NCBI RefSeq assembly: GCF_023078275.1 | Contig: NC_062998.1 | Coordinates: 19,667,916 to 19,731,915 of the forward strand | Source of the DNA: Leguminivora glycinivorella | Taxonomy: Eukaryota; Arthropoda; Insecta; Lepidoptera; Tortricidae | DNA length: 64,000 nt | Reading direction: 5' to 3' | In this document: positions 39,201 to 42,093 of the stretch, one piece after another | Position numbering within the stretch: the stretch's first letter is position 1 | Layout of the letters: each line of letters begins with the position of its first letter | Program-made: the position numbers and the translations under genes | Notes under the pieces: generated by a model | Databases searched by the model: none | The model's input: the letters and a program-made list of their open reading frames with translations, nothing else | Told to the model about the DNA's origin: nothing

Positions 39201-40979
39201 ATCCCCCTGTCGGTGTCGATGTACCGCTGGGTGGTGGGCGAGGAGCGGTGGCTGAGCCTGAGCGACGTGCGGCACGTGGCGCCCGAGCTGTGGCGCTCGC
39301 TGTGCCGCCTGCGCCGCGTGGCCGAGCGCGCCACGCTCATCGACGAGGACGACTCACACACGCCCGAACAGAAACAACACTTGGTAATAAACATACACAC
39401 ACACACACACACACATTTGTACTACACTCTTAGTAACTAAGTTGAATTTGGTGCATTTTTAACCCCCGACGCAAAAACGACGTCTGTTTGTCTGTCTGTG
39501 TGTGTGTGTGTCTGTCTGTGGCATCGTATTTTTAGATAGATTTAGATTTTTTTTTTGTCTGAAAGCTGAGTTAGTCGGGAGTGTTCTTAGCCATGTTTCA
39601 TGAAAATCGGTCTACTATATCGCGGTCGGGGTTTTTTTCAAAATTTTAATTTTGTGGTTATTATAGAAGGATGTAAGTACACCGCAAAGACTAGTTCGTG
39701 GTGGAATTGGATGTTCTTTATATTATGCAGTGCAGAGCAAACATTACATATGGAAACAACCCTCCTATAACTTGAATAAATAAATATTTATAGAGCACTA
39801 GTAATAAAGTGGTGGATGCCGTTACAGATCAGCAGTTTGGAGTTGGACGGGTGCCCGATCGAGGAGCTGGGCCTGGACTTCATCCTGCCGGGCGACGGCT
39901 GCACGGAGCTGCGGCGCGGCGGCCGCGACCTGCCCGTCACCGCGCACAACCTGCACAACTACATCACACTCGTCACGCACTGGCTGCTCTACGAAGGTAC
40001 CCACAATCAACAACATTCACAAACACATTGTCATTCTATATAAATACGAACTTGCGCGAATCCTCAACCCAGGGTTCGTCTAAGAATCTTCTATGAACTT
40101 GACCCCGAAAGGACGGACAAATTGTGAGAGTGTCTATAAATGTTACGATATTTTTATACATATAAGAAATAGACGTTAACCACACTCTTTAAGCCTAAGA
40201 CTTTAATTTAACTGTCGAATACTAAAAGATCAGATTTCAAAGCTTACTGATTAATAATTTGTTTTACAGGCGTGATTCGTCAACTGGAAGCATTCAAAGA
40301 AGGATTCGAATCAGTATTCCCATTAAGTAATCTCAAAATATTCTACCCAGAAGAGTTGGAGCAAGTGTTCTGCGGGAGCCCGTCAGGTAAGATCTTTTGT
40401 AGTCAAGTTGAAAACAACAGTTTCAAACAGCCTTAGGCTTGTCCTTGTTATTTTGATGGTTGGGATTCTCAGGAAGCACAAATGAATTGTAAGATAAAAT
40501 GATGATGTTGTATTGTGACAGGCGGTCGCGAGGTGCGGTGGGAGCCGCGCATGCTGGGAGAGTGCATCCGGCCCGACCACGGCTACACCGCCGAGTCGCG
40601 CGCCATCCGCATGCTCATCGACATCCTCGCCTCCTACAACCGCGACGAGCAGCGCCTCTTCCTGCAGTTCGTCACGGGCAGCCCCCGTCTGCCCACTGGA
40701 GGTAACTTCACCGACACTCCCCGAGTTATTATCTATTTTATCATCATAATAAGGTATCCATAACTAATATGTTTTTGTGCAGGTTTCAAGGCCCTGAATC
40801 CGCCTCTGACGGTGGTCCGCAAATCGCTGGAGTCGTCGCTGGACCCCGACGAGTACCTGCCGTCGGTGATGACATGCGTCAACTACCTGAAGCTGCCCGA
40901 CTACAGCAACGCCGAGGTGATGCGCGCCAAGCTGCGGCTGGCCGCCTCCGAGGGCCAGCACTCCTTCCACTTGTCCTAA
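109..40979 (+). CDS. Trip12: TRIP12/ctrip HECT E3 ubiquitin ligase, 27 C-terminal coding exons
   Basis: HECT-class E3 ligase that takes ubiquitin from an E2 onto a catalytic Cys and passes it to nuclear substrates (family knowledge). Exons: 109-297, 1287-1435, 1549-1684, 18967-19131, 22487-22661, 23622-23843, 24134-24312, 24443-24655, 24964-25090, 25445-25529, 26859-27037, 27492-27663, 31158-31356, 32251-32459, 33171-33351, 33804-33901, 34159-34296, 35423-35547, 36158-36310, 36716-36945, 37158-37249, 38378-39083, 39195-39383, 39828-39996, 40270-40386, 40522-40701, 40783-40979. All junctions are GT-AG and phase-consistent, totalling 4,974 nt (1,657 residues plus stop). Order of domains: Armadillo repeats, WWE (WQWRDDRG), Ser/Ala/Arg/His-rich middle, conserved pre-HECT blocks ([22 protein letters not shown]), HECT. 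The catalytic Cys is in [14 protein letters not shown], 34 residues from the end, matching the family. The protein looks intact. The N-terminus lies left of the window. Confidence 0.97.
298..1286. other. TRIP12 intron with a SINE-like repeat
   Basis: Intron between exons 1 and 2. Positions about 395-630 form a dispersed repeat (GTAGGCAGAGCACATGAACT, then AAGGGGTTGAAAG, CACCACACGGGC); a related fragment lies reversed near 50725-50845. The rest is AT-rich with no coding signal that I can see. Confidence 0.6.
395..630 (+). repeat. Lepidopteran SINE-like dispersed repeat
   Basis: A compact non-coding segment whose key words (GTAGGCAGAGC, AAAAAGGGGTTGAAAG, TCACCACACGGGC) recur in reverse orientation near 50725-50845, which marks it as a dispersed element. 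Boundaries are approximate; no target duplication is evident. Confidence 0.5.
1287..1435 (+). CDS. Trip12: TRIP12 exon 2 in window (Armadillo region)
   Basis: Acceptor TTTTTTAG, donor AACAG|GTAACA, phase 0 to 2. Encodes [32 protein letters not shown] and LQLLAN, matching the TRIP12 Armadillo repeat block without gaps. Confidence 0.95.
1549..1684 (+). CDS. Trip12: TRIP12 exon 3 in window (Armadillo region)
   Basis: Acceptor GGCAACAG, donor CTG|GTGAGT, phase 2 to 0. Encodes [20 protein letters not shown] and ends LLTNLQQL; the next exon continues LVVVPAL, as in the family. The following intron is 17.3 kb and is the main transposon sink of the window. Confidence 0.95.
2280..4075 (+). repeat. 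Tandem array, about 55-bp unit with TTAGG motifs, ~32 copies
   Basis: Each unit reads GTAGGTTTAGGTTAGGTTAG, AACTGCGACCCCCACACAAA, ACTGTTGCTAAGAAA. Units differ by small changes: GGTTGG for GGTTAG, loss of GTTG before GCTAAG, GATAGTAGG for GAAAGTAGG. The variant order is itself repeated (for example 2449-2630 and 3268-3450, about 819 bp apart), so blocks of units were duplicated. Each unit carries two to three head-to-tail TTAGG-type motifs, the insect telomere repeat. The array is intronic and non-coding. Confidence 0.95.
4076..4741. other. AT-rich DNA between the array and the MULE
   Basis: I see no gene. It probably includes the 3' flank of the MULE, which is read on the minus strand; no terminal inverted repeat was identified with confidence. 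Confidence 0.4.
4742..5174 (-). pseudogene. MULE transposase C-terminal exon
   Basis: Acceptor TTTTTCAG, then [36 protein letters not shown] and [13 protein letters not shown], ending in a stop at 4742-4744. This is the MULE C-terminal block with the third catalytic acidic residue (Glu of SAEAWH). Confidence 0.8.
5335..5568 (-). pseudogene. MULE transposase middle exon (second catalytic Asp)
   Basis: Frame reads [20 protein letters not shown], then [13 protein letters not shown] and [12 protein letters not shown], with donor AACAG|GTACTT at 5334. The frame toward TTAA (5569-5572) is off by one at the T run 5555-5560; one extra base there would restore continuity with the N-terminal half. Confidence 0.8.
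6014..6132. mobile_element. Hairpin MITE, CGCGCGACCA family, copy 1
   Basis: Arms CAGGCAGACAATTATGGTCG and, reversed, CGCGCGACCATGATTGCC; the core is GTGCGATAGGGACGGCC. The same family occurs at 48928-49045 and as a shorter relative at 34385-34449. No coding capacity. Confidence 0.7.
6826..6960. mobile_element. Hairpin MITE with TATGCAAC/GTTGCATA ends
   Basis: The left end TTTTATGCAACAGGCGTTTA pairs with the right end TAAACACCGTTGCATACAAT. Inside, ACGAGTGGCGT pairs with ACGCCACGAGT around AACAATTTGAGGCGAAGCCG. The flank ACAATACTTTTTCTACGA is shared with the element at 20284-20420, so they are probably related. Confidence 0.65.
7556..8134 (-). mobile_element. GGAC-type dispersed repeat, copy 1
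   Basis: Reading on the plus strand: TTTTTAGGGTTCCGTAG, CATGTCTGTCTG, a (CCGT)n run 7609-7664, CGGATAATCTCAGTAACC, GGTACCAATATGTATATCA, CCCCAACGTGTGATATATTG, GTGCGTCCCCCCCC, ending GGCCCGACACGCTCTTGG. The same modules in the same order recur at 14688-15368, 46655-47771, 53603-54168 and 55467-61708, with a fragment at 43249-43345. Non-coding and non-autonomous; I cannot assign a superfamily. Arg-Thr-Asp-Gly reading frames in the microsatellite are artefacts. Confidence 0.85.
8135..9470. other. Insertion interior with repeated GGGGTTACTTTGAT motifs
   Basis: The motif GGGGTTACTTTGATC or close variants appears at about 7484, 8387, 8522 and reversed near 8672-8690. At 9100-9150 and 9290-9345 a CCCTATTCACCCCC-like motif is repeated. 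8222-8340 is a non-LTR or SINE tail ending in (AAAT)n. I see no gene. Confidence 0.5.
8222..8340 (+). repeat. Non-LTR/SINE 3' tail with (AAAT)n
   Basis: CAGTGGTTGACTGGTAGAG, GCCTTAAGGCATTATGTCC, TTATGTGCAATAAGG and then an AAAT microsatellite: the layout of an insect non-LTR or SINE 3' end. Boundaries are approximate. Confidence 0.5.
9471..9740 (+). mobile_element. tRNA-derived SINE
   Basis: A-box TGGCCTAGTGG (9477-9487) and B-box GGATTCGATTCC (9519-9530), spaced as in a pol III tRNA promoter, in a GCCTGGTGG...GGCTCAGCCACC head. The tail contains CTTTATTGTACATAAGACAA and GGCGAACTTATCCC...AAGGGATCTCTTCC, also found in the non-LTR 3' ends at 56082-56220 and 61100-61250. The head is tRNA-like but will not fold as a normal tRNA gene, so a SINE with a LINE-matched tail is the best reading. 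Confidence 0.75.
9741..10539. other. Insertion interior with C-rich tandem motif
   Basis: 10035-10135 contains five to six degenerate copies of a roughly 21-bp CCCATTCACCCCTTTCCGAC motif. The rest is AT-rich. 10521-10537 is a perfect (AAT)n run just 5' of the retrotransposon. I see no gene. Confidence 0.5.
10540..14460 (+). mobile_element. Non-LTR retrotransposon with restriction-like endonuclease (R4/Dong-like)
   Basis: A single coding region (10665-14303) with a Pro/Ser-rich N-terminus, a conserved [16 protein letters not shown] domain, reverse transcriptase, a CCHC finger and a C-terminal PD-(D/E)XK endonuclease. This order defines the R2-superfamily early-branching non-LTR elements (family knowledge). 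It starts next to an (AAT)n run (10521-10537); Dong elements of the R4 clade prefer such sites, so R4/Dong is a tentative call. A short AT-rich 3' tail follows 14303. The frame breaks show it is dead. Confidence 0.75.
10665..14303 (+). pseudogene. Frameshifted RT/endonuclease ORF of the R4/Dong-like element
   Basis: Frame 1 covers 10665 to about 11670: Pro/Ser-rich leader, [30 protein letters not shown]. Frame 2 runs from about 11670 to 12640: [34 protein letters not shown] and RT motif [17 protein letters not shown]. Frame 3, about 12640-12962: RT motif [16 protein letters not shown] and catalytic [11 protein letters not shown]. Frame 4, 12962-14303: CCHC finger [18 protein letters not shown] and endonuclease core KPDIVIIDR...VLVDITIP. 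Three frameshifts inactivate it. The TAATG at 11692-11696 looks like a stop-restart signal, but reading across in the other frame gives a natural [14 protein letters not shown], so I prefer a frameshift. Confidence 0.8.
14461..14687. other. Insertion interior, C-rich motif
   Basis: Contains CCCCGGAACCCTTTTCACCC at about 14541-14562, another copy of the C-rich motif seen elsewhere in the 12-kb unit. No gene. Confidence 0.4.
14688..15368 (+). mobile_element. GGAC-type dispersed repeat, copy 2
   Basis: Complete copy: CCGGCCAAGAGCGTGTCGGG, GGGTTCCGTAG, the shared middle modules, then a very long GGAC microsatellite (15146-15313, about 42 units with single-base interruptions), CATGGCGAAACTATAAGGG and CTACGGAACCCTAAAAA. 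GGGTTCCGTAG and CTACGGAACCC are inverted near the two ends. Confidence 0.85.
15146..15313 (+). repeat. (GGAC)n microsatellite, about 42 units
   Basis: Tetranucleotide run with one GGACAGAC interruption near the right end. Other copies of the host repeat have about 10-20 units, so this is the most expanded in the window. Confidence 0.95.
15888..16020. mobile_element. 133-bp hairpin MITE
   Basis: Left arm GGACGTAGTTACGCAATAAC, GTTCCAATCCA matches, reversed, TGGATTGGAACGTTATGGCG, TAACTACGTCC at the right. Inside, a second arm (GAAATTGTCATTGAA / TTAATGACAATTTCA) continues the pairing. Non-coding. Confidence 0.75.
16163..16232. repeat. Perfect 21-bp inverted repeat hairpin
   Basis: AGCGTCGGGCCAACTGTATG G at 16163-16183 is perfectly inverted at 16212-16232, with a 28-nt loop rich in GCGCTGACGCGGCG. 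Probably a small MITE. Confidence 0.75.
17542..18198 (-). pseudogene. MULE transposase N-terminal part (FLYWCH)
   Basis: ATG at 18198 follows AT-rich sequence. [16 protein letters not shown] is an acidic leader; the FLYWCH-type zinc domain follows ([30 protein letters not shown]). [20 protein letters not shown] carries the first catalytic Asp. The frame is then cut by the TTAA insertion. Confidence 0.8.
18199..18966. other. AT-rich end of TRIP12 intron 3
   Basis: Contains several copies of a loose TTTGGTAAAATAAAAAATG motif (about 18500, 18585, 18680), perhaps the subterminal region of the MULE. I see no gene. Confidence 0.4.
18967..19131 (+). CDS. Trip12: TRIP12 exon 4 in window (Armadillo region)
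   Basis: Acceptor GTGTGGCAG, donor GAG|GTAACA, 55 codons, phase 0 to 0. Reads [31 protein letters not shown] and [11 protein letters not shown]. It completes the Armadillo block after the 17-kb intron. Confidence 0.95.
19132..20966. other. TRIP12 intron 4, left part
   Basis: AT-rich, with a (TA)n run near 19415-19430 and a hairpin MITE (20284-20420). I see no gene. Confidence 0.45.
20284..20420. mobile_element. Hairpin MITE with ATACAAT/ATTGTAT ends
   Basis: Left AGTATTTTATACAATCGTGA, TATAATACAAAGCTTTTCA pairs with right GTGAAAAGCTTAATTATATC, ACTATTGTATACAATACT. The right flank ACAATACTTTTTCTACGA is shared with the MITE at 6826-6960. Confidence 0.65.
21136..21955 (+). pseudogene. mariner transposase, broken
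   Basis: Starts at ATG 21136. The N-terminal HTH region [28 protein letters not shown] and a second HTH lead to [19 protein letters not shown] 90-bp MITE (21514-21603) splits the frame. After it come [11 protein letters not shown] and [15 protein letters not shown] with the first catalytic Asp, then a frameshift; a large deletion removes the second catalytic segment. The C-terminal end [14 protein letters not shown] is still readable. Confidence 0.85.
21514..21603. mobile_element. 90-bp TA-flanked MITE inside the mariner
   Basis: Sits between TA (21512-21513) and TA (21604-21605). Ends CGGTCAGCCAAGAATGTGG and CCACTTTTTTGGCTGACTG are inverted, and GTGGTTTACCACTTTTCG pairs with CGAAAAGTGGTAAACCAC. 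Removing it with one TA restores the codons for REVRVSIC of the mariner transposase. Confidence 0.85.
22020..22486. other. End of TRIP12 intron 4
   Basis: AT-rich, no gene or repeat recognised. Confidence 0.4.
22487..22661 (+). CDS. Trip12: TRIP12 exon 5 in window (start of WWE domain)
   Basis: Acceptor TGATTCAG, donor AGAG|GTACCA, phase 0 to 1. [33 protein letters not shown] and WQWRDDRG. The last part opens the WWE domain. If the donor is skipped, the frame stays open to 22822 and adds a C2H2-like finger (see findings). Confidence 0.95.
22720..22880 (+). mobile_element. 3' end of a non-LTR retrotransposon with C2H2-like finger
   Basis: [23 protein letters not shown] fits C-x2-C-x12-H-x3-H and ends shortly after at a stop (22820-22822). 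It is followed by GTCGCCGTCATCGGAAAC, a tail often seen after lepidopteran non-LTR reverse transcriptases (recalled pattern). It stays in frame with TRIP12 exon 5, which I take as chance. Confidence 0.5.
22977..23110. repeat. Imperfect inverted repeat
   Basis: CGTCCCACTTTGTCG (from about 22991) is inverted as CGACAAAGTGGGACG (to about 23087). Probably a small MITE; its ends are not resolved. Confidence 0.5.
23418..23481. repeat. Perfect 28-bp-arm hairpin
   Basis: ATACACAAACTAGCTCAGAA AACGTTTA (23418-23445) is exactly inverted at 23454-23481, leaving an 8-nt loop. It lies in a TRIP12 intron, in transcribed sequence. Confidence 0.85.
23622..23843 (+). CDS. Trip12: TRIP12 exon 6 in window (WWE domain)
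   Basis: Acceptor ATGTTCAG, donor CCAG|GTGACA, phase 1 to 1. [33 protein letters not shown] and [16 protein letters not shown] complete the WWE domain begun in exon 5. A proline/asparagine-rich linker follows. Confidence 0.95.
24134..24312 (+). CDS. Trip12: TRIP12 exon 7 in window
   Basis: Acceptor TTTGTAG, donor CAG|GTCAGT, phase 1 to 0. [40 protein letters not shown] and [20 protein letters not shown] form the helical block after WWE. Confidence 0.95.
24443..24655 (+). CDS. Trip12: TRIP12 exon 8 in window
   Basis: Acceptor TTGTGCAG, donor AAG|GTGACC, 71 codons. [36 protein letters not shown] and [16 protein letters not shown] are family-typical; the end ([16 protein letters not shown]) is low complexity. 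Confidence 0.95.
24656..24963. other. TRIP12 intron 8
   Basis: 308 nt, AT-rich, nothing recognised. Confidence 0.5.
24964..25090 (+). CDS. Trip12: TRIP12 exon 9 in window (Ser-rich linker)
   Basis: Acceptor TGTGCAG, donor ATGC|GTAACT, phase 0 to 1. [20 protein letters not shown], then [16 protein letters not shown]. Disordered linker with phosphorylatable serines; assigned by frame continuity more than by conservation. Confidence 0.85.
25091..25444. other. TRIP12 intron 9
   Basis: Positions about 25195-25320 hold a GC-richer repeat-like piece (AAGCACCAGACACATGCCAA, GACGCCGGTGCCGATC); no coding signal. Confidence 0.4.
25445..25529 (+). CDS. Trip12: TRIP12 exon 10 in window (linker)
   Basis: Acceptor TATTGCAG, donor ACAG|GTCAGT, phase 1 to 2, 85 nt. 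[20 protein letters not shown] is low complexity. The phases fit both neighbours, which is the main support; it could be alternatively spliced. Confidence 0.75.
25530..26858. other. TRIP12 intron 10 with LINE tail and mariner fragment
   Basis: 25605-25670 holds an imperfect hairpin (ATTATTTATTTATGTTT / AACCTAAATAAATAAT). 25935-26100 is a TTTA-rich non-LTR 3' tail. 26110-26812 is a mariner fragment, listed separately. Confidence 0.5.
26151..26812 (+). pseudogene. mariner transposase fragment
   Basis: Readable blocks: [20 protein letters not shown] (HTH), [39 protein letters not shown] (first Asp) and, in another frame, [20 protein letters not shown] and [13 protein letters not shown] (second Asp). 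There is a frameshift near 26640; the frame ends at a stop right after HIAK, so the third catalytic segment is missing. No terminal repeats seen. Confidence 0.85.
26859..27037 (+). CDS. Trip12: TRIP12 exon 11 in window (basic/His-rich)
   Basis: Acceptor TATGTCAG, donor CACA|GTACGG, phase 2 to 1. [17 protein letters not shown] matches the family KRKR block; a His/Ala-rich tract follows ([20 protein letters not shown]). Probably part of the nuclear-targeting basic region (inference). Confidence 0.9.
27038..27491. other. TRIP12 intron 11
   Basis: AT-rich, nothing recognised. Confidence 0.5.
27492..27663 (+). CDS. Trip12: TRIP12 exon 12 in window
   Basis: Acceptor TCTGGTCAG, donor AACAA|GTGAGT, phase 1 to 2. 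[17 protein letters not shown], then the conserved [15 protein letters not shown], matching the family FLASLNPKTWGR block. Confidence 0.92.
28375..29345 (-). mobile_element. 5'-truncated non-LTR retrotransposon (3' end)
   Basis: The reverse-transcriptase C-terminal region is open from about 29345 to the stop at 28667 ([38 protein letters not shown]). A roughly 290-bp 3' untranslated tail ends in AAATAAATAATAAAAA near 28375. KYLGVxxD is the thumb-proximal motif of Jockey/CR1-type reverse transcriptases. The catalytic YxDD box is missing because of 5' truncation. Confidence 0.8.
28667..29254 (-). pseudogene. Reverse transcriptase C-terminal fragment
   Basis: 195 codons, no internal stop, lacking palm motifs [16 protein letters not shown] near the start and [16 protein letters not shown] in the middle are typical of Jockey/CR1-like non-LTR reverse transcriptase ends. 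Confidence 0.75.
29997..30480 (-). pseudogene. mariner transposase N-terminal fragment
   Basis: Likely start at the Met of [20 protein letters not shown] (about 30472), first [23 protein letters not shown] is the mariner linker, [18 protein letters not shown] the second HTH, and SARWVPKLL the WVPHEL-type motif. The catalytic domain is absent and the frame drifts after [17 protein letters not shown]. Confidence 0.85.
31158..31356 (+). CDS. Trip12: TRIP12 exon 13 in window
   Basis: Acceptor TTATCCAG, donor GAG|GTATGC, phase 2 to 0. [18 protein letters not shown] matches the family REKIKGWIKEQA block; [18 protein letters not shown] closes it. 75% GC with a Gly run. Confidence 0.93.
31357..32250. 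other. TRIP12 intron 13
   Basis: 31625-31700 has an inverted GGCCGGTATTAGC / GCTAATACCGGC hairpin. 31790-31870 looks like a non-LTR tail (AAATAAATTCTTAAACC). No gene. Confidence 0.45.
32251..32459 (+). CDS. Trip12: TRIP12 exon 14 in window
   Basis: Acceptor TTTGTCCAG, donor CCCGA|GTAAGA, phase 0 to 2. [20 protein letters not shown], an Ala-rich stretch, then [17 protein letters not shown], matching the family HSGFVKQLLLYL and RFLHVFF blocks. The TAA just after is inside the donor, not a stop. Confidence 0.93.
32460..33170. other. TRIP12 intron 14
   Basis: AT-rich; nothing recognised. Confidence 0.45.
33171..33351 (+). CDS. Trip12: TRIP12 exon 15 in window
   Basis: Acceptor ATATTACAG, donor ATG|GTCAGT, phase 2 to 0. 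[26 protein letters not shown] and [12 protein letters not shown] are highly conserved in TRIP12. Confidence 0.95.
33352..33803. other. TRIP12 intron 15 with a LINE 3' tail
   Basis: 33490-33660 contains CTCTTTATTGCACACCTCAC and AACAGGCGGTCGTATTGC...AGAGCGATCTCTTCC, a minus-oriented non-LTR 3' end like that at 55075-55205. Confidence 0.55.
33490..33660 (-). mobile_element. Non-LTR 3' end fragment
   Basis: Shares TACTCTTTATTG, GCACACCTCA, ACAACAGGCGGTC and AAGAGCGATCTCT with the fragment at 55075-55205; ends in an ATAC-rich microsatellite on its left. Confidence 0.65.
33804..33901 (+). CDS. Trip12: TRIP12 exon 16 in window
   Basis: Acceptor TTATTACAG, donor AAAG|GTAAGA, phase 0 to 2. [20 protein letters not shown], then [12 protein letters not shown], almost invariant in the family. 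Confidence 0.95.
34159..34296 (+). CDS. Trip12: TRIP12 exon 17 in window (acidic)
   Basis: Acceptor GTCGTCAG, donor CTGA|GTACGA, phase 2 to 2. [16 protein letters not shown] followed by acidic [16 protein letters not shown], as in the family VRGYGRVREDDEDSDDD region. Confidence 0.93.
   Translation: MSSTTGLRQRAVARRLDGGRAVGRRGRLRRRRRGLARHAAHTPAH
34385..34449. mobile_element. Short relative of the CGCGCGACCA MITE
   Basis: CTGCCAGGCAATCATTGCCG at the left and GCGCGACCATACTTACCTGG, CAG at the right; about half the length of the copies at 6014-6132 and 48928-49045. Confidence 0.55.
34526..35081. mobile_element. 556-bp TIR element (MITE)
   Basis: GAGGAGTGTCTTTTCAAAAG GGCTTATTTCCA at the left is inverted at the right end (32 bp). 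ATTT lies outside both ends (34522-34525, 35082-35085) and may be the target duplication. AAAAGGGCTTAATTCCCA is repeated inside. No coding capacity. Confidence 0.8.
35423..35547 (+). CDS. Trip12: TRIP12 exon 18 in window
   Basis: Acceptor TGCCGTTAG, donor CTCG|GTGAGT, phase 2 to 1. [30 protein letters not shown], then an acidic repeat ([10 protein letters not shown]). [14 protein letters not shown] is diagnostic for TRIP12. Confidence 0.96.
35548..36157. other. TRIP12 intron 18 with repeat fragments
   Basis: 35695-35775 (GGCGGGCCGGATACAATCC, GCCCGCGGGCCGTACTTTGC, CTACCACTG) is a GC-rich piece of a hAT-like repeat (tentative). 36008-36055 (AACCGACTTCAAAAAAGGAG) is a common non-LTR/SINE tail. 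Confidence 0.45.
36158..36310 (+). CDS. Trip12: TRIP12 exon 19 in window
   Basis: Acceptor ATATGCAG, donor AACG|GTAGGA, phase 1 to 1. [17 protein letters not shown] matches AGIWTKTHTIWYKPV; a basic linker ([16 protein letters not shown]) leads to DVLWN. Confidence 0.95.
36311..36715. other. TRIP12 intron 19 with a hairpin MITE
   Basis: 36345-36482: GGCCGACAGTCCACTATCAT at the left pairs with ATGATAGTGGACTCTTATAG, CC at the right. The rest is unremarkable. Confidence 0.5.
36345..36482. mobile_element. Hairpin MITE
   Basis: Inverted ends around AGTCCACTATCAT / ATGATAGTGGACT with about 80 bp between. No coding capacity. Confidence 0.6.
36716..36945 (+). CDS. Trip12: TRIP12 exon 20 in window
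   Basis: Donor AAG|GTACTT, phase 1 to 0. The acceptor TATTGAAAG is weak (no pyrimidine tract), but only it gives LWNDGV in phase. VLHA-type block [20 protein letters not shown], then [11 protein letters not shown]. Confidence 0.88.
37158..37249 (+). CDS. Trip12: TRIP12 exon 21 in window
   Basis: Acceptor GTTTTTAG, donor CGTG|GTGAGT, phase 0 to 2. [30 protein letters not shown], nearly identical to the family [18 protein letters not shown] block. Confidence 0.96.
37250..38377. other. TRIP12 intron 21 with a transposon-type HTH remnant
   Basis: 37658-37980 holds a small open frame resembling the DUF4817-like HTH found in insect transposons (see separate entry). The rest is AT-rich. Confidence 0.45.
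37700..37985 (+). pseudogene. Possible DUF4817-like HTH remnant
   Basis: [26 protein letters not shown] resembles the MYSxxExADMxxxxGxxxGNxxxA start of insect DUF4817 proteins. In another frame, [18 protein letters not shown] follows, as such proteins do. Short, frame-broken and recognised from memory, so tentative. Confidence 0.4.
38378..39083 (+). CDS. Trip12: TRIP12 exon 22 in window (start of HECT domain)
   Basis: Acceptor TTGTTTCAG, donor ATG|GTACGT, phase 2 to 0, the longest exon (706 nt). [50 protein letters not shown], then the HECT N-lobe: [52 protein letters not shown]. An Ala/Gly-rich insert and a 60-residue Ser/Glu-rich loop are less conserved. Confidence 0.97.
39195..39383 (+). 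CDS. Trip12: TRIP12 exon 23 in window (HECT)
   Basis: Acceptor GTGATGCAG, donor TTG|GTAATA, 63 codons. [20 protein letters not shown] matches VDLPLGLPFYKWML; then [18 protein letters not shown]. The following intron starts with an AC microsatellite. Confidence 0.96.
39384..39827. other. TRIP12 intron 23 with microsatellite and dispersed repeat
   Basis: (AC)n at about 39398-39415. 39458-39645 is a copy of the CCCCCGACGCAAAAACGACG repeat (see 49388-49612). Confidence 0.6.
39458..39645 (+). repeat. CCCCCGACGCAAAAACGACG dispersed repeat, copy 1
   Basis: Starts TTAACCCCCGACGCAAAAAC; continues with TCTGTCTGTGTG, TTAGTCGGGAGTGTTCTTAG, CATGAAAATCGGTCTACTAT and ATCGCGGTCGGGG. The same string order occurs at 49388-49612. 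Confidence 0.75.
39828..39996 (+). CDS. Trip12: TRIP12 exon 24 in window (HECT)
   Basis: Acceptor CGTTACAG, donor GAAG|GTACCC, phase 0 to 1. [50 protein letters not shown]: the end of the HECT N-lobe. Confidence 0.97.
39997..40269. other. TRIP12 intron 24
   Basis: AT-rich, nothing recognised. Confidence 0.5.
40270..40386 (+). CDS. Trip12: TRIP12 exon 25 in window (HECT)
   Basis: Acceptor TTTTACAG, donor TCAG|GTAAGA, phase 1 to 1. [39 protein letters not shown]. Confidence 0.97.
40522..40701 (+). CDS. Trip12: TRIP12 exon 26 in window (HECT)
   Basis: Acceptor TGTGACAG, donor GGAG|GTAACT, phase 1 to 1. [50 protein letters not shown]: the HECT hinge and C-lobe start. Confidence 0.97.
40783..40979 (+). 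CDS. Trip12: TRIP12 last coding exon (HECT C-lobe, catalytic Cys)
   Basis: Acceptor TTGTGCAG, stop TAA 40977-40979. [33 protein letters not shown] with the catalytic Cys codon TGC at 40875-40877, ending EGQHSFHLS. The C-terminal HLS end is the family's normal terminus, so the ligase is complete at this end. Confidence 0.98.
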
Positions 40980-41715
40980 ACGTTCTCCTCCGCTCTCGAC
41001 GTCTACGTTTCGCCGGTGATCCGCCACCCTCCACACTCAGCAATGCCGCCATCCGTTCGAGCGACGCGTGGCTCGCGTGTTACTGTGTTCGTACCCCTGA
41101 TGGGTACGGTGTGTGCGTCGCGTGCAATCCGATTCAGGGCATACAGTTTTTGTGCAATCAGAGTGACTATATTTACCCTTCGTTACAGACACTAAAAGTG
41201 CTGTGCGGACCTTTATTATTATCATTTTGTTTTCTTCTTTGAATTCTTTTTTTACAATTGATATAATTATACTATATTCTGTGTTAACGTAATGTGATAG
41301 CTTTGTATATTTCTTTATCGGCTCTATAGGGAGACTAACGACTCTCGATATAGTAGTATATGAATGTGTGTGAGGTGATTCTGCGCGACAAGTGATGAGC
41401 CGTGTTGTCGGACGCGTGTGATGTGTCGCGGCGGAGCCCGCGCTCGCGCCCGCCCCCGCCCCCGCCCCCGCCCCGCTACCACCCTTGCCGGAGACCGCGT
41501 CGCCTGTACCGCCGCACTGTTATATCATAGTTATATATAATATAATAAGCTCCATGTCTGAATGACGTCTGGATTTATCCTTCAAGAATCAAAAGTTAAA
41601 ATAGCATTTATTACCAAACGGTGTATGTTTTCATTATCATTTAAGTTTCATTAAAGAGTAAAAGTGCAAAATTTTAATATGTAACGATTTCAATAAAAAC
41701 ATGTAAACATATTGA
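40980..41715 (+). other. TRIP12 3' untranslated region
   Basis: Follows the stop directly, without coding potential. A C-rich run (41446-41475, CCCGCC repeated) lies in the middle. The polyadenylation signal AATAAA is at 41692-41697, with an earlier ATTAAA near 41650. The exact cleavage site is inferred. Confidence 0.65.
41692..41697 (+). promoter_or_regulatory. Polyadenylation signal of TRIP12
   Basis: AATAAA, 0.7 kb downstream of the stop codon and followed by a TGTTTT-type stretch, consistent with a cleavage region. Confidence 0.6.
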
Positions 41716-42093
41716 ATCAATTACGTGTTTTATTTGCGATAGCTAACAGATAAATTAATGAATGTGAAGGGATCAACTGTCAGTAAAAGGAAAAAAACAT
41801 TTATGCACCGGACTTGGTGACTTGGTAATACTGCCAGGGAGTATTCGCAGCGTAGTCTGTGGGTGGGATGGGTCGTGATAATGGGATTACAGGTTGATTA
41901 CAGGCATCATTATTATATATATTTTCTCCTAAAGTAAAGGTCGAAGACCTGATTCTCACCGATCTTGATATTTTTGAGTTATCTTAATGAAGAGATAAAA
42001 ATATGTACCAATAATTTCCACACCCATTTAATACGGAAGAATAAATGAAAACAGTTTAACACCCTGAGTGTAACAGAGTAAAAATGTAGCGCT

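Noticed and set aside
38369..39440. Arg/Ala-rich alternative frames across TRIP12 exons 22-23 and other GC-rich exons
   Set aside because: Shadows of the real coding frame; they do not respect splice sites or show family motifs.
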